DNA of 64,000 nucleotides. Origin: Xenorhabdus ishibashii (GTDB lineage Bacteria > Pseudomonadota > Gammaproteobacteria > Enterobacterales > Enterobacteriaceae). The stretch spans positions 2,604,001 through 2,668,000 of the forward strand of contig NZ_NJAK01000001.1 in the NCBI RefSeq assembly GCF_002632755.1, given 5' to 3'. The position numbers and the translations under genes were made by a program. Under the pieces are notes generated by a model. The model ran no database searches, had not been told where the DNA came from, and saw nothing but the letters and a program-made list of their open reading frames with translations. Numbering within the stretch: position 1 is the stretch's first letter; every line of letters begins with the position of its first letter. This document shows, one piece after another, positions 1-9,531 of this stretch.

Positions 1-192
1 CCGGAAATGTACAATGGCTATCTGGTTGTTGGTGATGCTGAAGGTTACTTGCATTGGTTGAATATGGCTGATGGCAAATTCGTGGCGCAGAATAAGGTTG
101 ATGGTTCCGGCTTGTTGAGTCGTCCGGTTATTGCCAGCGATAAACTGATGCTGCAAGCGAAGGACGGTACTGTTTATCTGTATACCCGCTAA
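1..192 (+). CDS. bamB: BamB C-terminus (outer membrane assembly lipoprotein), partial
   Basis: The reading frame is open from the window's left edge to a TAA at 190-192, so this is the 3' end of a gene that starts outside. The residues show a beta-propeller blade pattern (GYLVVGDAEGYLHWL, then a final DGTVYLYTR strand) that matches the last blades of BamB, the PQQ-like eight-bladed propeller of the BAM complex, which inserts beta-barrel proteins into the outer membrane. BamB lies directly upstream of der in Enterobacterales, and der follows here after a terminator. Only about 63 residues are visible, so the assignment rests on the blade pattern plus synteny. Confidence 0.85.
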   Translation, partial: PEMYNGYLVVGDAEGYLHWLNMADGKFVAQNKVDGSGLLSRPVIASDKLMLQAKDGTVYLYTR

Positions 193-226
193 CTTTCAGA
201 GCGTGTTTTAAATAACACGAAATATA

Positions 227-265
227 CGGCTCCTGGATCATAACAGGGGCCGTTTCGTCTTTTTA
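227..265 (+). terminator. Rho-independent terminator after bamB
   Basis: A 9-bp stem (227-235 CGGCTCCTG paired with 244-252 CAGGGGCCG, one G-T pair) with an 8-nt loop is followed by a T-rich run (TTTCGTCTTTTT). It separates bamB from der. Confidence 0.85.
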
Positions 266-354
266 GTATCTTTGTATCTTGCTGTGATGAACAATATTGA
301 GACGTTACTTTCAGCGGGATATCGATTTAAATCTAGTCATGAGGCATCAAGAAA

Positions 355-1851
355 ATGATACCTGTCGTTGCGCTGGTTGGGCGCCCCAATGTTGGAAAAT
401 CCACCTTATTTAACCGATTAACCCGAACCAGAGATGCGCTGGTAGCGGATTTCCCTGGCTTAACCCGTGATCGTAAGTATGGACGGGCAGAGGTTGAAGG
501 GCAAGAATTCATCATCATTGATACAGGTGGTATCGATGGTACGGAAGACGGCGTAGAAACGCATATGGCTACGCAATCCCTTATGGCCATAGAAGAGGCG
601 GACATTGTTCTATTTATGGTTGACGCCAGATCGGGATTGATGCCTGCTGACCACTCGATTGCCAAGCATCTGCGTAGCCGTGAAAAGGCAACTTTTTTGG
701 TGGCGAATAAAACCGATGGTATCGATATTGATACCTCTATAGCTGAATTTTATTCACTAGGTTTAGGGGATGTTTATTCCATCGCTGCTTCTCACGGCCG
801 TGGTGTAACACAATTGATTGAACGAGTGTTGTTGCCATTTTCTGATAAAAAAGAAACGGAAGAAGAAGTTGAATTAACGGAAGAAGAGGCTAACGCAGCT
901 TATTGGGCAGAAATGGAGCAAGCCGAATTGGATGCTTCTGCTGAACAAGAAAAAGAGGAGGAGGCATTTGATCCGACAACTTTGCCTCTAAAACTTGCGA
1001 TTGTTGGCCGTCCTAATGTGGGGAAATCCACATTGACCAACCGTATTTTGGGCGAAGAGCGTGTTGTCGTTTATGATATGCCTGGTACGACCCGTGACAG
1101 CATTTATATTCCCATGGAGCGTGATGGCCGTGAATATATTTTGATTGATACAGCGGGCGTTCGTAAGCGTGGGAAAGTCACTGAAACGGTTGAAAAATTC
1201 TCTGTGATTAAAACGCTTCAAGCGATTGAAGATGCCAATGTGGTGTTACTGATAGTAGATGCTCGTGAAGGCATTTCTGATCAAGATCTCTCTCTACTTG
1301 GTTTTATTCTTAACAGTGGCCGTTCTCTGGTTATTGCCATCAATAAATGGGATGGCATGAGTCAGGAAGACAGAGATCACGTCAAAGATATGCTTGAGCT
1401 GCGTTTGGGTTTTGTTGATTTTGCCCGCATTCACTTTATTTCTGCACTACATGGTAGTGGTGTTGGGAATTTATTTGAGTCAATTCTGGAAGCCTATGAA
1501 AGTGCAACTCGCCGCGTTAGTACTTCCTTATTGACCCGTATAATGCGCATGGCAGAAGATGATCACCAGCCGCCAATGATCCGTGGTCGCAGGGTGAAAA
1601 TGAAATATGCCCATGCTGGTGGATATAACCCACCTATTGTAGTTATCCACGGTAATCAGGTAACAGATTTACCTGATTCTTATAAACGTTATTTGATGAA
1701 TTACTTCCGCCGTTCTTTGAAAGTGATGGGAACACCTATCCGTATCCAATTTAAAGAAGGCGCTAACCCTTATGCGGACAAGAAAAATACATTAACGGCA
1801 TCTCAGCTCCGTAAACGTAAGCGTTTAATGGAACATCTGAAAAAAAGGTAA
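355..1851 (+). CDS. der: Ribosome-assembly GTPase Der (EngA)
   Basis: Der is an essential GTPase for 50S ribosomal subunit maturation. The 498-residue protein has the diagnostic tandem GTPase layout: a first P-loop GRPNVGKS at residues 8-15 with DFPGLTRD and a NKTD motif, an acidic linker (about 165-205, rich in Glu), a second P-loop GRPNVGKS near 216 with [12 protein letters not shown] and NKWD, and a C-terminal KH-like domain with a basic tail ([14 protein letters not shown]). The length fits the family. The ATG at 355 places the first P-loop at the usual distance. It follows bamB as in E. coli and appears to have its own promoter region, since a terminator precedes it. Confidence 0.98.
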   Translation: MIPVVALVGRPNVGKSTLFNRLTRTRDALVADFPGLTRDRKYGRAEVEGQEFIIIDTGGIDGTEDGVETHMATQSLMAIEEADIVLFMVDARSGLMPADHSIAKHLRSREKATFLVANKTDGIDIDTSIAEFYSLGLGDVYSIAASHGRGVTQLIERVLLPFSDKKETEEEVELTEEEANAAYWAEMEQAELDASAEQEKEEEAFDPTTLPLKLAIVGRPNVGKSTLTNRILGEERVVVYDMPGTTRDSIYIPMERDGREYILIDTAGVRKRGKVTETVEKFSVIKTLQAIEDANVVLLIVDAREGISDQDLSLLGFILNSGRSLVIAINKWDGMSQEDRDHVKDMLELRLGFVDFARIHFISALHGSGVGNLFESILEAYESATRRVSTSLLTRIMRMAEDDHQPPMIRGRRVKMKYAHAGGYNPPIVVIHGNQVTDLPDSYKRYLMNYFRRSLKVMGTPIRIQFKEGANPYADKKNTLTASQLRKRKRLMEHLKKR

Positions 1852-1874
1852 TTATTTAAAAAAATGATATAAAT

Positions 1875-1905
1875 AAAGGGCTAAAAACAGCCCTTTATTA
1901 TTTTA
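1875..1905 (+). terminator. Rho-independent terminator after der
   Basis: A perfect 8-bp stem (1875-1882 AAAGGGCT with 1889-1896 AGCCCTTT) and a 6-nt loop, followed by an AT-rich TTATTATTTT run, lies 23 bp after the der stop. The remaining DNA up to 2095 is AT-rich and shows no gene. Confidence 0.85.
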
Positions 1906-2095
1906 TATATAAAGAATAATTTAACAATAGTAGAGGTGGGAATAATTTCAGAAACTAATATAATTAGTTATGGAAATATTTTAAGATTATCAAAAAGTTT
2001 GTTGTAAATTTTCTTTTATTAATTTAGGTATTTTTATTTTTTATATTAAAATATTGTAAATCATAGAGTAACACTACTTTTAGGGTTCAGATTTT

Positions 2096-2287
2096 TTATT
2101 TTTTGCATAGTAAAGGTTCACCTTCAGAGTTTAGAATGTCGTCTTTGGTTGATTGTTTCATGAGTTTATTGACATGATCTAATGTTTTCAAAATATACTT
2201 TTTATCATTATCATCACAGGATTTTGCAATACACTCCAATAAATAAGGGGGGATTATATTTTGTTTTCTTGTTTGATTATTACTCAT
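2096..2287 (-). CDS. Orphan protealysin-type propeptide (truncated M4 paralogue)
   Basis: This 63-residue protein matches only the N-terminal propeptide of the two M4 metalloproteases encoded just downstream on the same strand: MSNNQ start, IIPPYLLE (the PPL-type motif of short protealysin propeptides), then KKYILKTLDHVNKLM. It ends with LLCKK before any catalytic domain. It is either a decayed third protease gene or a free-standing propeptide. In protealysin-like enzymes the short propeptide folds and inhibits the enzyme, so a stand-alone copy could act in trans on its neighbours, but this is only inference. No HExxH motif follows it in any frame. Confidence 0.55.
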   Translation of the reverse strand: MSNNQTRKQNIIPPYLLECIAKSCDDNDKKYILKTLDHVNKLMKQSTKDDILNSEGEPLLCKK

Positions 2288-2476
2288 GGTAATGCCCTAT
2301 TTTGTCTGTATGTTATCGTGTTGGCATATAATTAGCCTAATCCAAATAGTAGCCAAACTACCTATGTTAGTCACTACTAAAGATGTAAATTTTTTATGAT
2401 ATGAGTTTTTATGATATGACATGAATAGATAAGATAATTAGTTTAGTCAAATTGAGGATAAATATATAAATGTAAT

Positions 2477-2496
2477 CAAGACCTTCCTTGGTCTTG
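2477..2496 (-). terminator. Hairpin downstream of the first M4 protease gene
   Basis: A perfect 7-bp inverted repeat, CAAGACC (2477-2483) with GGTCTTG (2490-2496), sits 25 bp past the stop codon of the minus-strand protease at 2522-3580. It has no clear T-run on the minus strand, so it may be a weak terminator or an mRNA 3'-end stabiliser. Confidence 0.4.
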
Positions 2497-2521
2497 GATG
2501 ATTAGAGGAATATTACAACTT

Positions 2522-3580
2522 TTAGAGTAAAATTCCGACTTGTTTCCATGAATGAGTTACAATATCCGAAATTTTCTTACCAAATAATACCTTAGCATTA
2601 TCAACAGTTAGTAGTGCAAAATCATTAAAACTGGCTTTGTGGGATAATTGTTTATCCAATAATGTATTATACCAAATTTTTCCAGCTTGCTCCCATGAAT
2701 ATCCTCCTAATTCTGTTGCCAATAAATAGAACGCCTTATTGGGAATACCAGAATATTTGTGGACACCACCGTTATCGTCTCTGAAGGATAAATCCTGATA
2801 TTGATCCATATGGTCGACTTGATTATCTTTCGGGTTTGCTGTCCCGGGATTTTTGAATGAGCGCAAGGCAACATTAGGATCATTGTCTGGATTAAGTGCT
2901 TGGCCAAATATTCCCTGACCTATCAACCAATCAGATTCGTTGACTTTTTGGTTATTTGCATACTGTTTCACCATAATACCGAATACATCTGAGATGGATT
3001 CATTTAATGCCCCCGATTGATAGGCATAATCAAGATTTGCTTCACTTTCAGTTACTCCGTGGGTGAGTTCATGAGCAGTAATATCAATACAGGAGGTGAA
3101 GCAGTGAAAATAAGGGGAGTAACCATCACCGAAAACCATTTGATTATTATCCCAAAATGCATTCATATAGTTTTTTTGGTAATGAACAGTAGCAACTAAT
3201 TTAAGACCCTTATTATCAATAGAATTACGGTCAAAAATTTCTTTGTAAAACTCATATGTTTTACCAAGATAATTATAAGCCTCAAAGGCTGCAATATCAT
3301 CAACTCCTGCCATTCCTTCGCTTAAAATTAATTTAACTCCTGGATATTGATCCTTATGTTCAGCATCGTAAATAGTTCTATTTAATTTATCATTATAACC
3401 TGGTTGATACTCATTAAATAAAACGTCCATTTCAGCAGAGCTATTCATTAAATTGTAAACATGATTTAATGTTTTTAATATGCACATTTTATCGGTTTGG
3501 CCGCAAATTTTAACAACATGTTCTAATAAATAGGGTGGAATGATACCGGATTTATTTAGTTTTTTTTGATTATTACGCAT
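2522..3580 (-). CDS. Protealysin/PrtS-like M4 zinc metalloprotease
   Basis: A 352-residue thermolysin-family (M4) protease of the short-propeptide protealysin type. Residues 1-50 form the propeptide with GIIPPYLLEHV. The catalytic domain has HELTH (zinc ligands and catalytic Glu), the third zinc ligand in GALNESISD, and the C-terminal catalytic His in GGVHKYSGIPNKAF. No signal peptide is visible, which is usual for protealysins. In Photorhabdus and Xenorhabdus, PrtS-type enzymes are secreted during insect infection and trigger melanisation; that role is family knowledge, not visible here. It is a paralogue of the next gene (3811-4884) in a tandem minus-strand arrangement with about 230-bp gaps, suggesting separate transcripts. 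Confidence 0.9.
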   Translation of the reverse strand: MRNNQKKLNKSGIIPPYLLEHVVKICGQTDKMCILKTLNHVYNLMNSSAEMDVLFNEYQPGYNDKLNRTIYDAEHKDQYPGVKLILSEGMAGVDDIAAFEAYNYLGKTYEFYKEIFDRNSIDNKGLKLVATVHYQKNYMNAFWDNNQMVFGDGYSPYFHCFTSCIDITAHELTHGVTESEANLDYAYQSGALNESISDVFGIMVKQYANNQKVNESDWLIGQGIFGQALNPDNDPNVALRSFKNPGTANPKDNQVDHMDQYQDLSFRDDNGGVHKYSGIPNKAFYLLATELGGYSWEQAGKIWYNTLLDKQLSHKASFNDFALLTVDNAKVLFGKKISDIVTHSWKQVGILL

Positions 3581-3716
3581 AATAATACCCCCGATTTTTA
3601 GATGTTATGTATATTTTATCTCTAGGGACTTTAATTAAGTATTAATCTAAATGATGGTATTTTCTACTAACGGAAGGTGTTTTTTGTTGGGTTATGACAT
3701 ATTAATTTATGAATAT

Positions 3717-3744
3717 AATAAAGGATCGTCCTTAACCCTTTATT
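3717..3744 (-). terminator. Putative terminator of the second M4 protease gene
   Basis: AATAAAGG (3717-3724) pairs with CCTTTATT (3737-3744) around a 12-nt loop that contains a smaller AAGGA/TCCTT hairpin. It lies 67 bp downstream of the minus-strand gene at 3811-4884. The stem is AT-rich, so the call is weak. Confidence 0.4.
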
Positions 3745-3810
3745 ATTTATTTTAGGATTATCTTAATGTTACTGCACCCAATATGAATTAGTATTTTATT
3801 AATATTAATT

Positions 3811-4884
3811 TCATTTTTCTTTGGAAAATAGAACACCAACTTCTTTCCAACCCTGACTAACAATCTCTGATGTTTTCTTGTTGAATAATTTTTCAGCATT
3901 ATCAATCGTCAGTTTGGCAAAATCTTCAAAATCTGTATCTGAAGATAAACGCTTATCCAGTAGCGTTTCATACCAAATTTTTCCTGCTTTTTCCCAGGCA
4001 TAGCCTCCCAACTCCATCGCCACCAAATAAAATGCCTTGTTAGGAATGCCTGAATATATGTGAACGCCGCCATTATCAACGAAAAAGGGAAGATCTTCAT
4101 ATTGATCCATATGACCAACTTGCTTATCTCCTGAGAATGCGCTTCCGGGATTAATAAAGGTGCGTAAGCCAACCTCGGATTTATTTTCTGGATTAAATTT
4201 TGGCCCCAGTAAACCTTGACCTAATAACCAATTGGATTCATCGACTTTTTGGTTATTAACATATTGTTTTACCATAATGCCAAAGATATCTGCGATGGAT
4301 TCATTAAGTGCACCAGACTGGTAGATATAGTCCAGCCCCGCTTCGCTCTCGATGACACCGTGGGTTAACTCATGAGCTATAATATCAATGGCAGAGGTAA
4401 AGCGATTGAAATATTTTCCATCACCATCACCAAATACCATTTGTTTTCTGGTCCAGAATGCATTCAGATAATTTTTTCCATAATGTACTGTAGCAACTAA
4501 CTTGATTCCTTTGTTATCAAGAGAATTGCGACCGAAAACTTTTCTATAGAATTCATGAGTCTTACCAAGATATTCATAAGCTTCATTAACTGAATCATCT
4601 GAACTCTCTGGCATACCTTCGCTGCGAGATAACTCTTCTCCTGGAAAATCATCTTTGTTTTTAGCATTATAAATAGTGCGATGCAGCTTATCGTTAATTT
4701 CTGTTTTAGTTTCCTGCTTATCTTGTTGAGAAATTGTCTCTTCGGCAGGAGCATTCATTAATTGATAAACATGATCTAATGTCTTTAATACATATTGATT
4801 AGTATATGTATCACAATCATCAGAGATATACTCCAGAATAAATGGAGGAATTAAGCTGTATATATTGGTTTGATTATTGCTCAT
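3811..4884 (-). CDS. Protealysin/PrtS-like M4 zinc metalloprotease, second copy
   Basis: A 357-residue paralogue of the 2522-3580 product, with the same plan: short propeptide (SLIPPFILEYI, then VLKTLDHVYQLM), HELTH zinc site, GALNESIAD third ligand and GGVHIYSGIPNKAF. The propeptide-catalytic linker is more charged (QQDKQETKTEIND) and the C-terminus carries an extra FSKEK tail. All catalytic residues are intact, so both enzymes should be active. The two copies have diverged throughout, so the duplication is not recent. Gaps of about 230-250 bp on each side are AT-rich and hold no other gene. Confidence 0.9.
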   Translation of the reverse strand: MSNNQTNIYSLIPPFILEYISDDCDTYTNQYVLKTLDHVYQLMNAPAEETISQQDKQETKTEINDKLHRTIYNAKNKDDFPGEELSRSEGMPESSDDSVNEAYEYLGKTHEFYRKVFGRNSLDNKGIKLVATVHYGKNYLNAFWTRKQMVFGDGDGKYFNRFTSAIDIIAHELTHGVIESEAGLDYIYQSGALNESIADIFGIMVKQYVNNQKVDESNWLLGQGLLGPKFNPENKSEVGLRTFINPGSAFSGDKQVGHMDQYEDLPFFVDNGGVHIYSGIPNKAFYLVAMELGGYAWEKAGKIWYETLLDKRLSSDTDFEDFAKLTIDNAEKLFNKKTSEIVSQGWKEVGVLFSKEK

Positions 4885-5091
4885 AATAATATCCTGTTTT
4901 GTTGTTAGATATTGTGTTCGTTTTTCTGGTCAGGATTGAATACTAGCCGTAATTAATAAGCGAGTCATTAGTATAAGCATTGACTTTTTATATCAGGGTA
5001 TTGCTAATGAGAGATAATAAATATTTTTATCAGTGTTATGATAAATAATCCATTTTTTTCAGGTTGAATTTTTTAAAATAAATAAGTAAAA

Positions 5092-5122
5092 CAGGAATAA
5101 AGAAAATTTCCTTGTATTCCTG
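5092..5122 (-). terminator. Rho-independent terminator after hemF
   Basis: On the minus strand CAGGAATA...TATTCCTG (5122-5115 with 5099-5092) forms a stem that extends inward through an AAG/CTT and AAA/TTT core and is followed by TTTTA. It starts 11 bp after the hemF stop codon. Confidence 0.7.
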
Positions 5123-5132
5123 CTTGTAATTG

Positions 5133-6379
<1,247 letters not shown>

Positions 6380-6392
6380 CTGCAAAAAGAAA

Positions 6393-6419
6393 AAGCCCTG
6401 AGTCAAAAACTCAGGGCTT
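6393..6419 (-). terminator. Rho-independent terminator of the tRNA-Asp transcript
   Basis: A perfect 11-bp stem (6393-6403 AAGCCCTGAGT with 6409-6419) and a 5-nt loop is followed on the minus strand by TTTTTCTTTTTG. It lies 8 bp past the CCA end of the tRNA. Confidence 0.92.
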
Positions 6420-6427
6420 ATAGATTC

Positions 6428-6504
6428 TGGCGGTGCGGACGGGACTCGAACCCGCGACCCCCGGCGTGACAGGCCGGTATTCTAACCAACTGAACTACCG
6501 CACC
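6428..6504 (-). tRNA. tRNA-Asp (anticodon GTC)
   Basis: The reverse complement begins GGTGCGGTAGTTCAG and ends with CCGCACC-G-CCA. The 7-bp acceptor stem pairs, the D-arm is normal, the anticodon loop reads CTGTCAC (anticodon GTC), and the T-loop GGGTTCGAGTC is standard. The 77-nt molecule has an encoded CCA. It sits downstream of dnaQ in the same direction, exactly as aspV follows dnaQ in E. coli. Confidence 0.97.
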
Positions 6505-6642
6505 GCGGGGTGTTCTGGTTGAGAACGGGGCTGATAATACGGGCTACAGTAAAATCCGTCAATCGCTTTTTATAACAAAATGGTTCGCTTGCACAGTTTT
6601 TAATCCAAGCAAAGCATTTATCCCCATTTTACGACTCTTTTA

Positions 6643-7392
6643 TCAATGTAATTGCTCAGGTTTTACCCGCCAAAGACAGCTTCCTCCTTTCTTTTCCACC
6701 AGATCCAAACGAGATTCATGCTGAATTAATTCTTCATCGGAAGCATAAACAATTTTCAGCTCTGTCTGTGGGCGAGTAATTTTCTGGATTTCGGCAACTT
6801 GAGCACTACCTGATGTTTCCCCTTCCATCGAAAAAGCCAATGATGTCTGACCACCTGTCATTGCCAGATAAACATCAGCCAGGATCTCGGCATCGAGCAA
6901 TGCCCCGTGAAGAGTACGTTTGGCATTATCGATATGGTAACGCTCACACAACGCATCGAGGTTATTACGCTTGCCAGGGAAAAGTTTTCTCGCCAACATC
7001 AAGCTATCTGTAATGCTACAAAATTCAGCAGTTGGTGGAATATTTCGATTCAGTTTACTGAATTCATAATCCATAAAGCCGATATCAAACGTTGCGTTAT
7101 GAATAATCAACTCAGCACCACGGATAAACTCAATGAATTCATCAGAAATATCCGCAAATTTCGGTTTATCCTGCAAAAATTCATCACTGATCCCATGAAC
7201 TTCAAATGCTTCGGGATCAACTAACCGTTCCGGTTTGATATAAATATGAAAATGGCGTCCTGTCAAACGACGGTTAATAACCTCTACGGCACCAATTTCA
7301 ATGATATTGTGTCCCTCATAGTGAACACCTAATTTGTTCATACCGGTTGTTTCGGTATCGAGGACGATTTGGCGGGTAATAGCAGTGCTCAT
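6643..7392 (-). CDS. dnaQ: DNA polymerase III epsilon subunit (3'-5' proofreading exonuclease)
   Basis: DnaQ proofreads for the replicative DNA polymerase III core. The sequence is a DEDDh exonuclease: IVLDTETTGMNK (Asp12 and Glu14, Exo I), HNATFDIGFMDYEF (Exo II), and LHGALLDAEILADVY (Exo III, His and Asp). A C-terminal segment of about 60 residues binds the alpha subunit and ends in GGSCLWRVKPEQLH. I chose the start at 7392 (MSTAITRQIVLDTE), which matches the E. coli N-terminus; an upstream in-frame start at 7434 would add 14 residues not seen in homologues. It is divergent from rnhA with a 63-bp shared promoter region, as in E. coli. Confidence 0.96.
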   Translation of the reverse strand: MSTAITRQIVLDTETTGMNKLGVHYEGHNIIEIGAVEVINRRLTGRHFHIYIKPERLVDPEAFEVHGISDEFLQDKPKFADISDEFIEFIRGAELIIHNATFDIGFMDYEFSKLNRNIPPTAEFCSITDSLMLARKLFPGKRNNLDALCERYHIDNAKRTLHGALLDAEILADVYLAMTGGQTSLAFSMEGETSGSAQVAEIQKITRPQTELKIVYASDEELIQHESRLDLVEKKGGSCLWRVKPEQLH

Positions 7393-7455
7393 AATGTTTT
7401 TTTGTGTCAGACTTAGATTTTTGATTAAAGACAATATAGGAATAGTCTACCAAAA

Positions 7456-7926
7456 ATGAACAAACAGGTAGAAATTTTCACCGATGGTTCTTGCCTCGGC
7501 AATCCTGGTCCTGGCGGATATGGCGTTTTACTCCGCTACCAACAGCAAGAAAAAACCTTGAGTGGCGGTTATTTTCGTACAACCAACAACCGAATGGAAT
7601 TAATGGCAGCCATAATAGGCTTGGAAGCACTCAAACGTCCCTGTCCCGTAATCCTGACGACGGACAGCCAGTACGTGCGTCAAGGGATCACTCAATGGAT
7701 CCATAACTGGAAAAAACGTGGCTGGAAAAAAGCCGACAAATCTCCTGTTCTCAATGTCGATCTCTGGCAGCGGCTAGATAAAGCTATCTCGCTGCATGAC
7801 ATTGATTGGCGTTGGGTTAAAGGTCACGCCGGACATCGGGAGAATGAACAGTGTGATGAGCTGGCTCGCACAGCCGCTAATAACCCGACTCAAACAGATG
7901 ATGGCTATATCGAAAGTGAAAATTAG
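7456..7926 (+). CDS. rnhA: Ribonuclease HI
   Basis: RNase HI cleaves the RNA strand of RNA-DNA hybrids. The 156-residue product begins [21 protein letters not shown] (catalytic Asp10), followed by [10 protein letters not shown] (Glu48), [12 protein letters not shown] (Asp70), the basic handle [15 protein letters not shown] that binds the substrate, and [17 protein letters not shown] (His124, Asp134). All catalytic residues are present and the length is standard. It is divergent from dnaQ and convergent with yafS (8-bp gap). Confidence 0.98.
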   Translation: MNKQVEIFTDGSCLGNPGPGGYGVLLRYQQQEKTLSGGYFRTTNNRMELMAAIIGLEALKRPCPVILTTDSQYVRQGITQWIHNWKKRGWKKADKSPVLNVDLWQRLDKAISLHDIDWRWVKGHAGHRENEQCDELARTAANNPTQTDDGYIESEN

Positions 7927-7934
7927 CCCGTCAA

Positions 7935-8651
7935 TTAATAGCGTCGGTGAATATTTTTTGCTGCCCCCAACGCATTATTGAATCTTGGTTTCATCAATGT
8001 TGCCCGCATGGGGTTTAATGTCAACGGTATTGTCCGTTTGCGGGCAATAATCACATTCAAACAACCAAATATTGACATACAGGAGTTATCAAAACGCTTT
8101 CCGCTATGCCACGGTAAAACGTGAAAATTAGCATGATGAATAACTTCATAATTAAGAAGACGTAGCCAATCTAATTGGCGCAACATTGAAAACATTTGGG
8201 TTCTGCAAGATTGCCGATGATATATCGGGGCAATCATTTTCCTGAAACCTAATATGCTTACTGGATTAAAACCACTGATAACCAACCAGCCATCATCTAT
8301 CATGATCCGATCAACTTCTCTCAAAAGCCAGTGTGGATCAATACTATAAGTCAACATATGCGCCAACAAACAGGCATCAACAGATTTAGTTGCAAAAGGG
8401 AGGTGATTGGGATCAGTAATGACATCCATATTTTGCCCTTGTAACCCTATGTTGACTTGATGGCTGACCAAACAGGAACGAGTATCAATTTCAGCGCTTA
8501 AGTTACCGATTTTCACTAAATGAAAACCAAAGATTTTGGACCACCACGGTTCCAATTGACGTTCCAGAGCGATACGGTAATATTCTCCCCACGGTAATTC
8601 AGCCCAAGAAGCAGGGAGTGTTATTTGCTTGATTGAACGCGCTGATTGCAT
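7935..8651 (-). CDS. yafS: YafS family SAM-dependent methyltransferase
   Basis: A 238-residue protein with a class I methyltransferase core. It aligns along its length with E. coli YafS by eye: LPWGEYYRIALERQLEPWW, FGFHLVKIGNLSAEI, LPFATKSVDACLLAHML (motif II/III), LLREVDRIMIDDGWLVISGFNP, and the family-specific end ARKRTIPLTLNP. The SAM-binding glycine loop is degenerate (VKIGNLSAEI), as in the E. coli protein. The substrate is unknown. Its place between rnhA and gloB matches E. coli. It is divergent from gloB with a 52-bp shared promoter region. Confidence 0.93.
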   Translation of the reverse strand: MQSARSIKQITLPASWAELPWGEYYRIALERQLEPWWSKIFGFHLVKIGNLSAEIDTRSCLVSHQVNIGLQGQNMDVITDPNHLPFATKSVDACLLAHMLTYSIDPHWLLREVDRIMIDDGWLVISGFNPVSILGFRKMIAPIYHRQSCRTQMFSMLRQLDWLRLLNYEVIHHANFHVLPWHSGKRFDNSCMSIFGCLNVIIARKRTIPLTLNPMRATLMKPRFNNALGAAKNIHRRY

Positions 8652-8703
8652 GTCGTCTTCCTTTCAACCTACTTATAAACCTACTATGAAAATGAGGCAT
8701 ATA

Positions 8704-9459
8704 ATGGAGCTTATCAGGATACCAGCCCTTTCAGATAACTACATTTGGTTACTTTGTGATGAAAACAAACATTGTGTCATTATCGATCCCGCTGAATCAC
8801 AGACTGTCATTGATAGTCTAGCAACAAATCAACTTATTCCCGCTGCGATTCTGCTGACACACCACCATCATGATCACGTTGGCGGAGTTCCTGGGCTACT
8901 TAAGCACTATCCTGAATTACCCGTATACGGCCCTGAAGAAACACAAGACAAAGGAACAACTCACATTGTCTATGAAAATAATACCGTTGAGATAGGAAGT
9001 TTTTCTTTCCGAGTCATAGAATTGCCAGGGCATACACTTGGTCACATTGCATTCTATCAGGCTCCCTATCTGTTTTGTGGAGATACTCTGTTTTCCGGCG
9101 GTTGTGGCCGTCTATTGGAAGGTACAGCCGAACAAATGTTTTCCTCTCTGGAGAAAATTTCATTATTGCCCGATGATACATTGATCTGCTGTGCTCACGA
9201 ATACACGGCGGCAAATATGAAATTTGCAAAAGCAGTATTACCTGACAATCCAATTATTCACAATTACTATCAAAAAATTCTTAAATTACGTGAAAATAAC
9301 CAGGCAACGATCCCAACAAATTTACAAACAGAGAAAAAAATCAATGTTTTTTTAAATTGTCACGATGTTGATTTACAAAAAAATATCGGTATCAAACCTA
9401 ATTCAATACCACTTTCTGCTATTTTTCAGCAATTAAGGTCTTATAAAGATCGATTTTAA
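8704..9459 (+). CDS. gloB: Hydroxyacylglutathione hydrolase (glyoxalase II)
   Basis: GloB hydrolyses S-D-lactoylglutathione to D-lactate and glutathione in methylglyoxal detoxification. The metallo-beta-lactamase fold is clear from LTHHHHDHVGG (binuclear metal site), PGHTLGHI, FCGDTLFSGGCGR and CCAHEYT. I chose the ATG at 8704 (MELIRIPALSDNYIW), which gives 251 residues like E. coli GloB and has a GAGG ribosome binding site 6 bp upstream. A longer in-frame reading from a TTG at 8629 would overlap the divergent yafS start and adds 25 residues unlike homologues. Confidence 0.96.
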   Translation: MELIRIPALSDNYIWLLCDENKHCVIIDPAESQTVIDSLATNQLIPAAILLTHHHHDHVGGVPGLLKHYPELPVYGPEETQDKGTTHIVYENNTVEIGSFSFRVIELPGHTLGHIAFYQAPYLFCGDTLFSGGCGRLLEGTAEQMFSSLEKISLLPDDTLICCAHEYTAANMKFAKAVLPDNPIIHNYYQKILKLRENNQATIPTNLQTEKKINVFLNCHDVDLQKNIGIKPNSIPLSAIFQQLRSYKDRF

Positions 9460-9531
9460 TTTTATTGGGTTGTCTTCTACGTAATAGGCCAGTATTATTG
9501 CTCACCTTTTAGGCAAGCATCAGAAAAGAAC

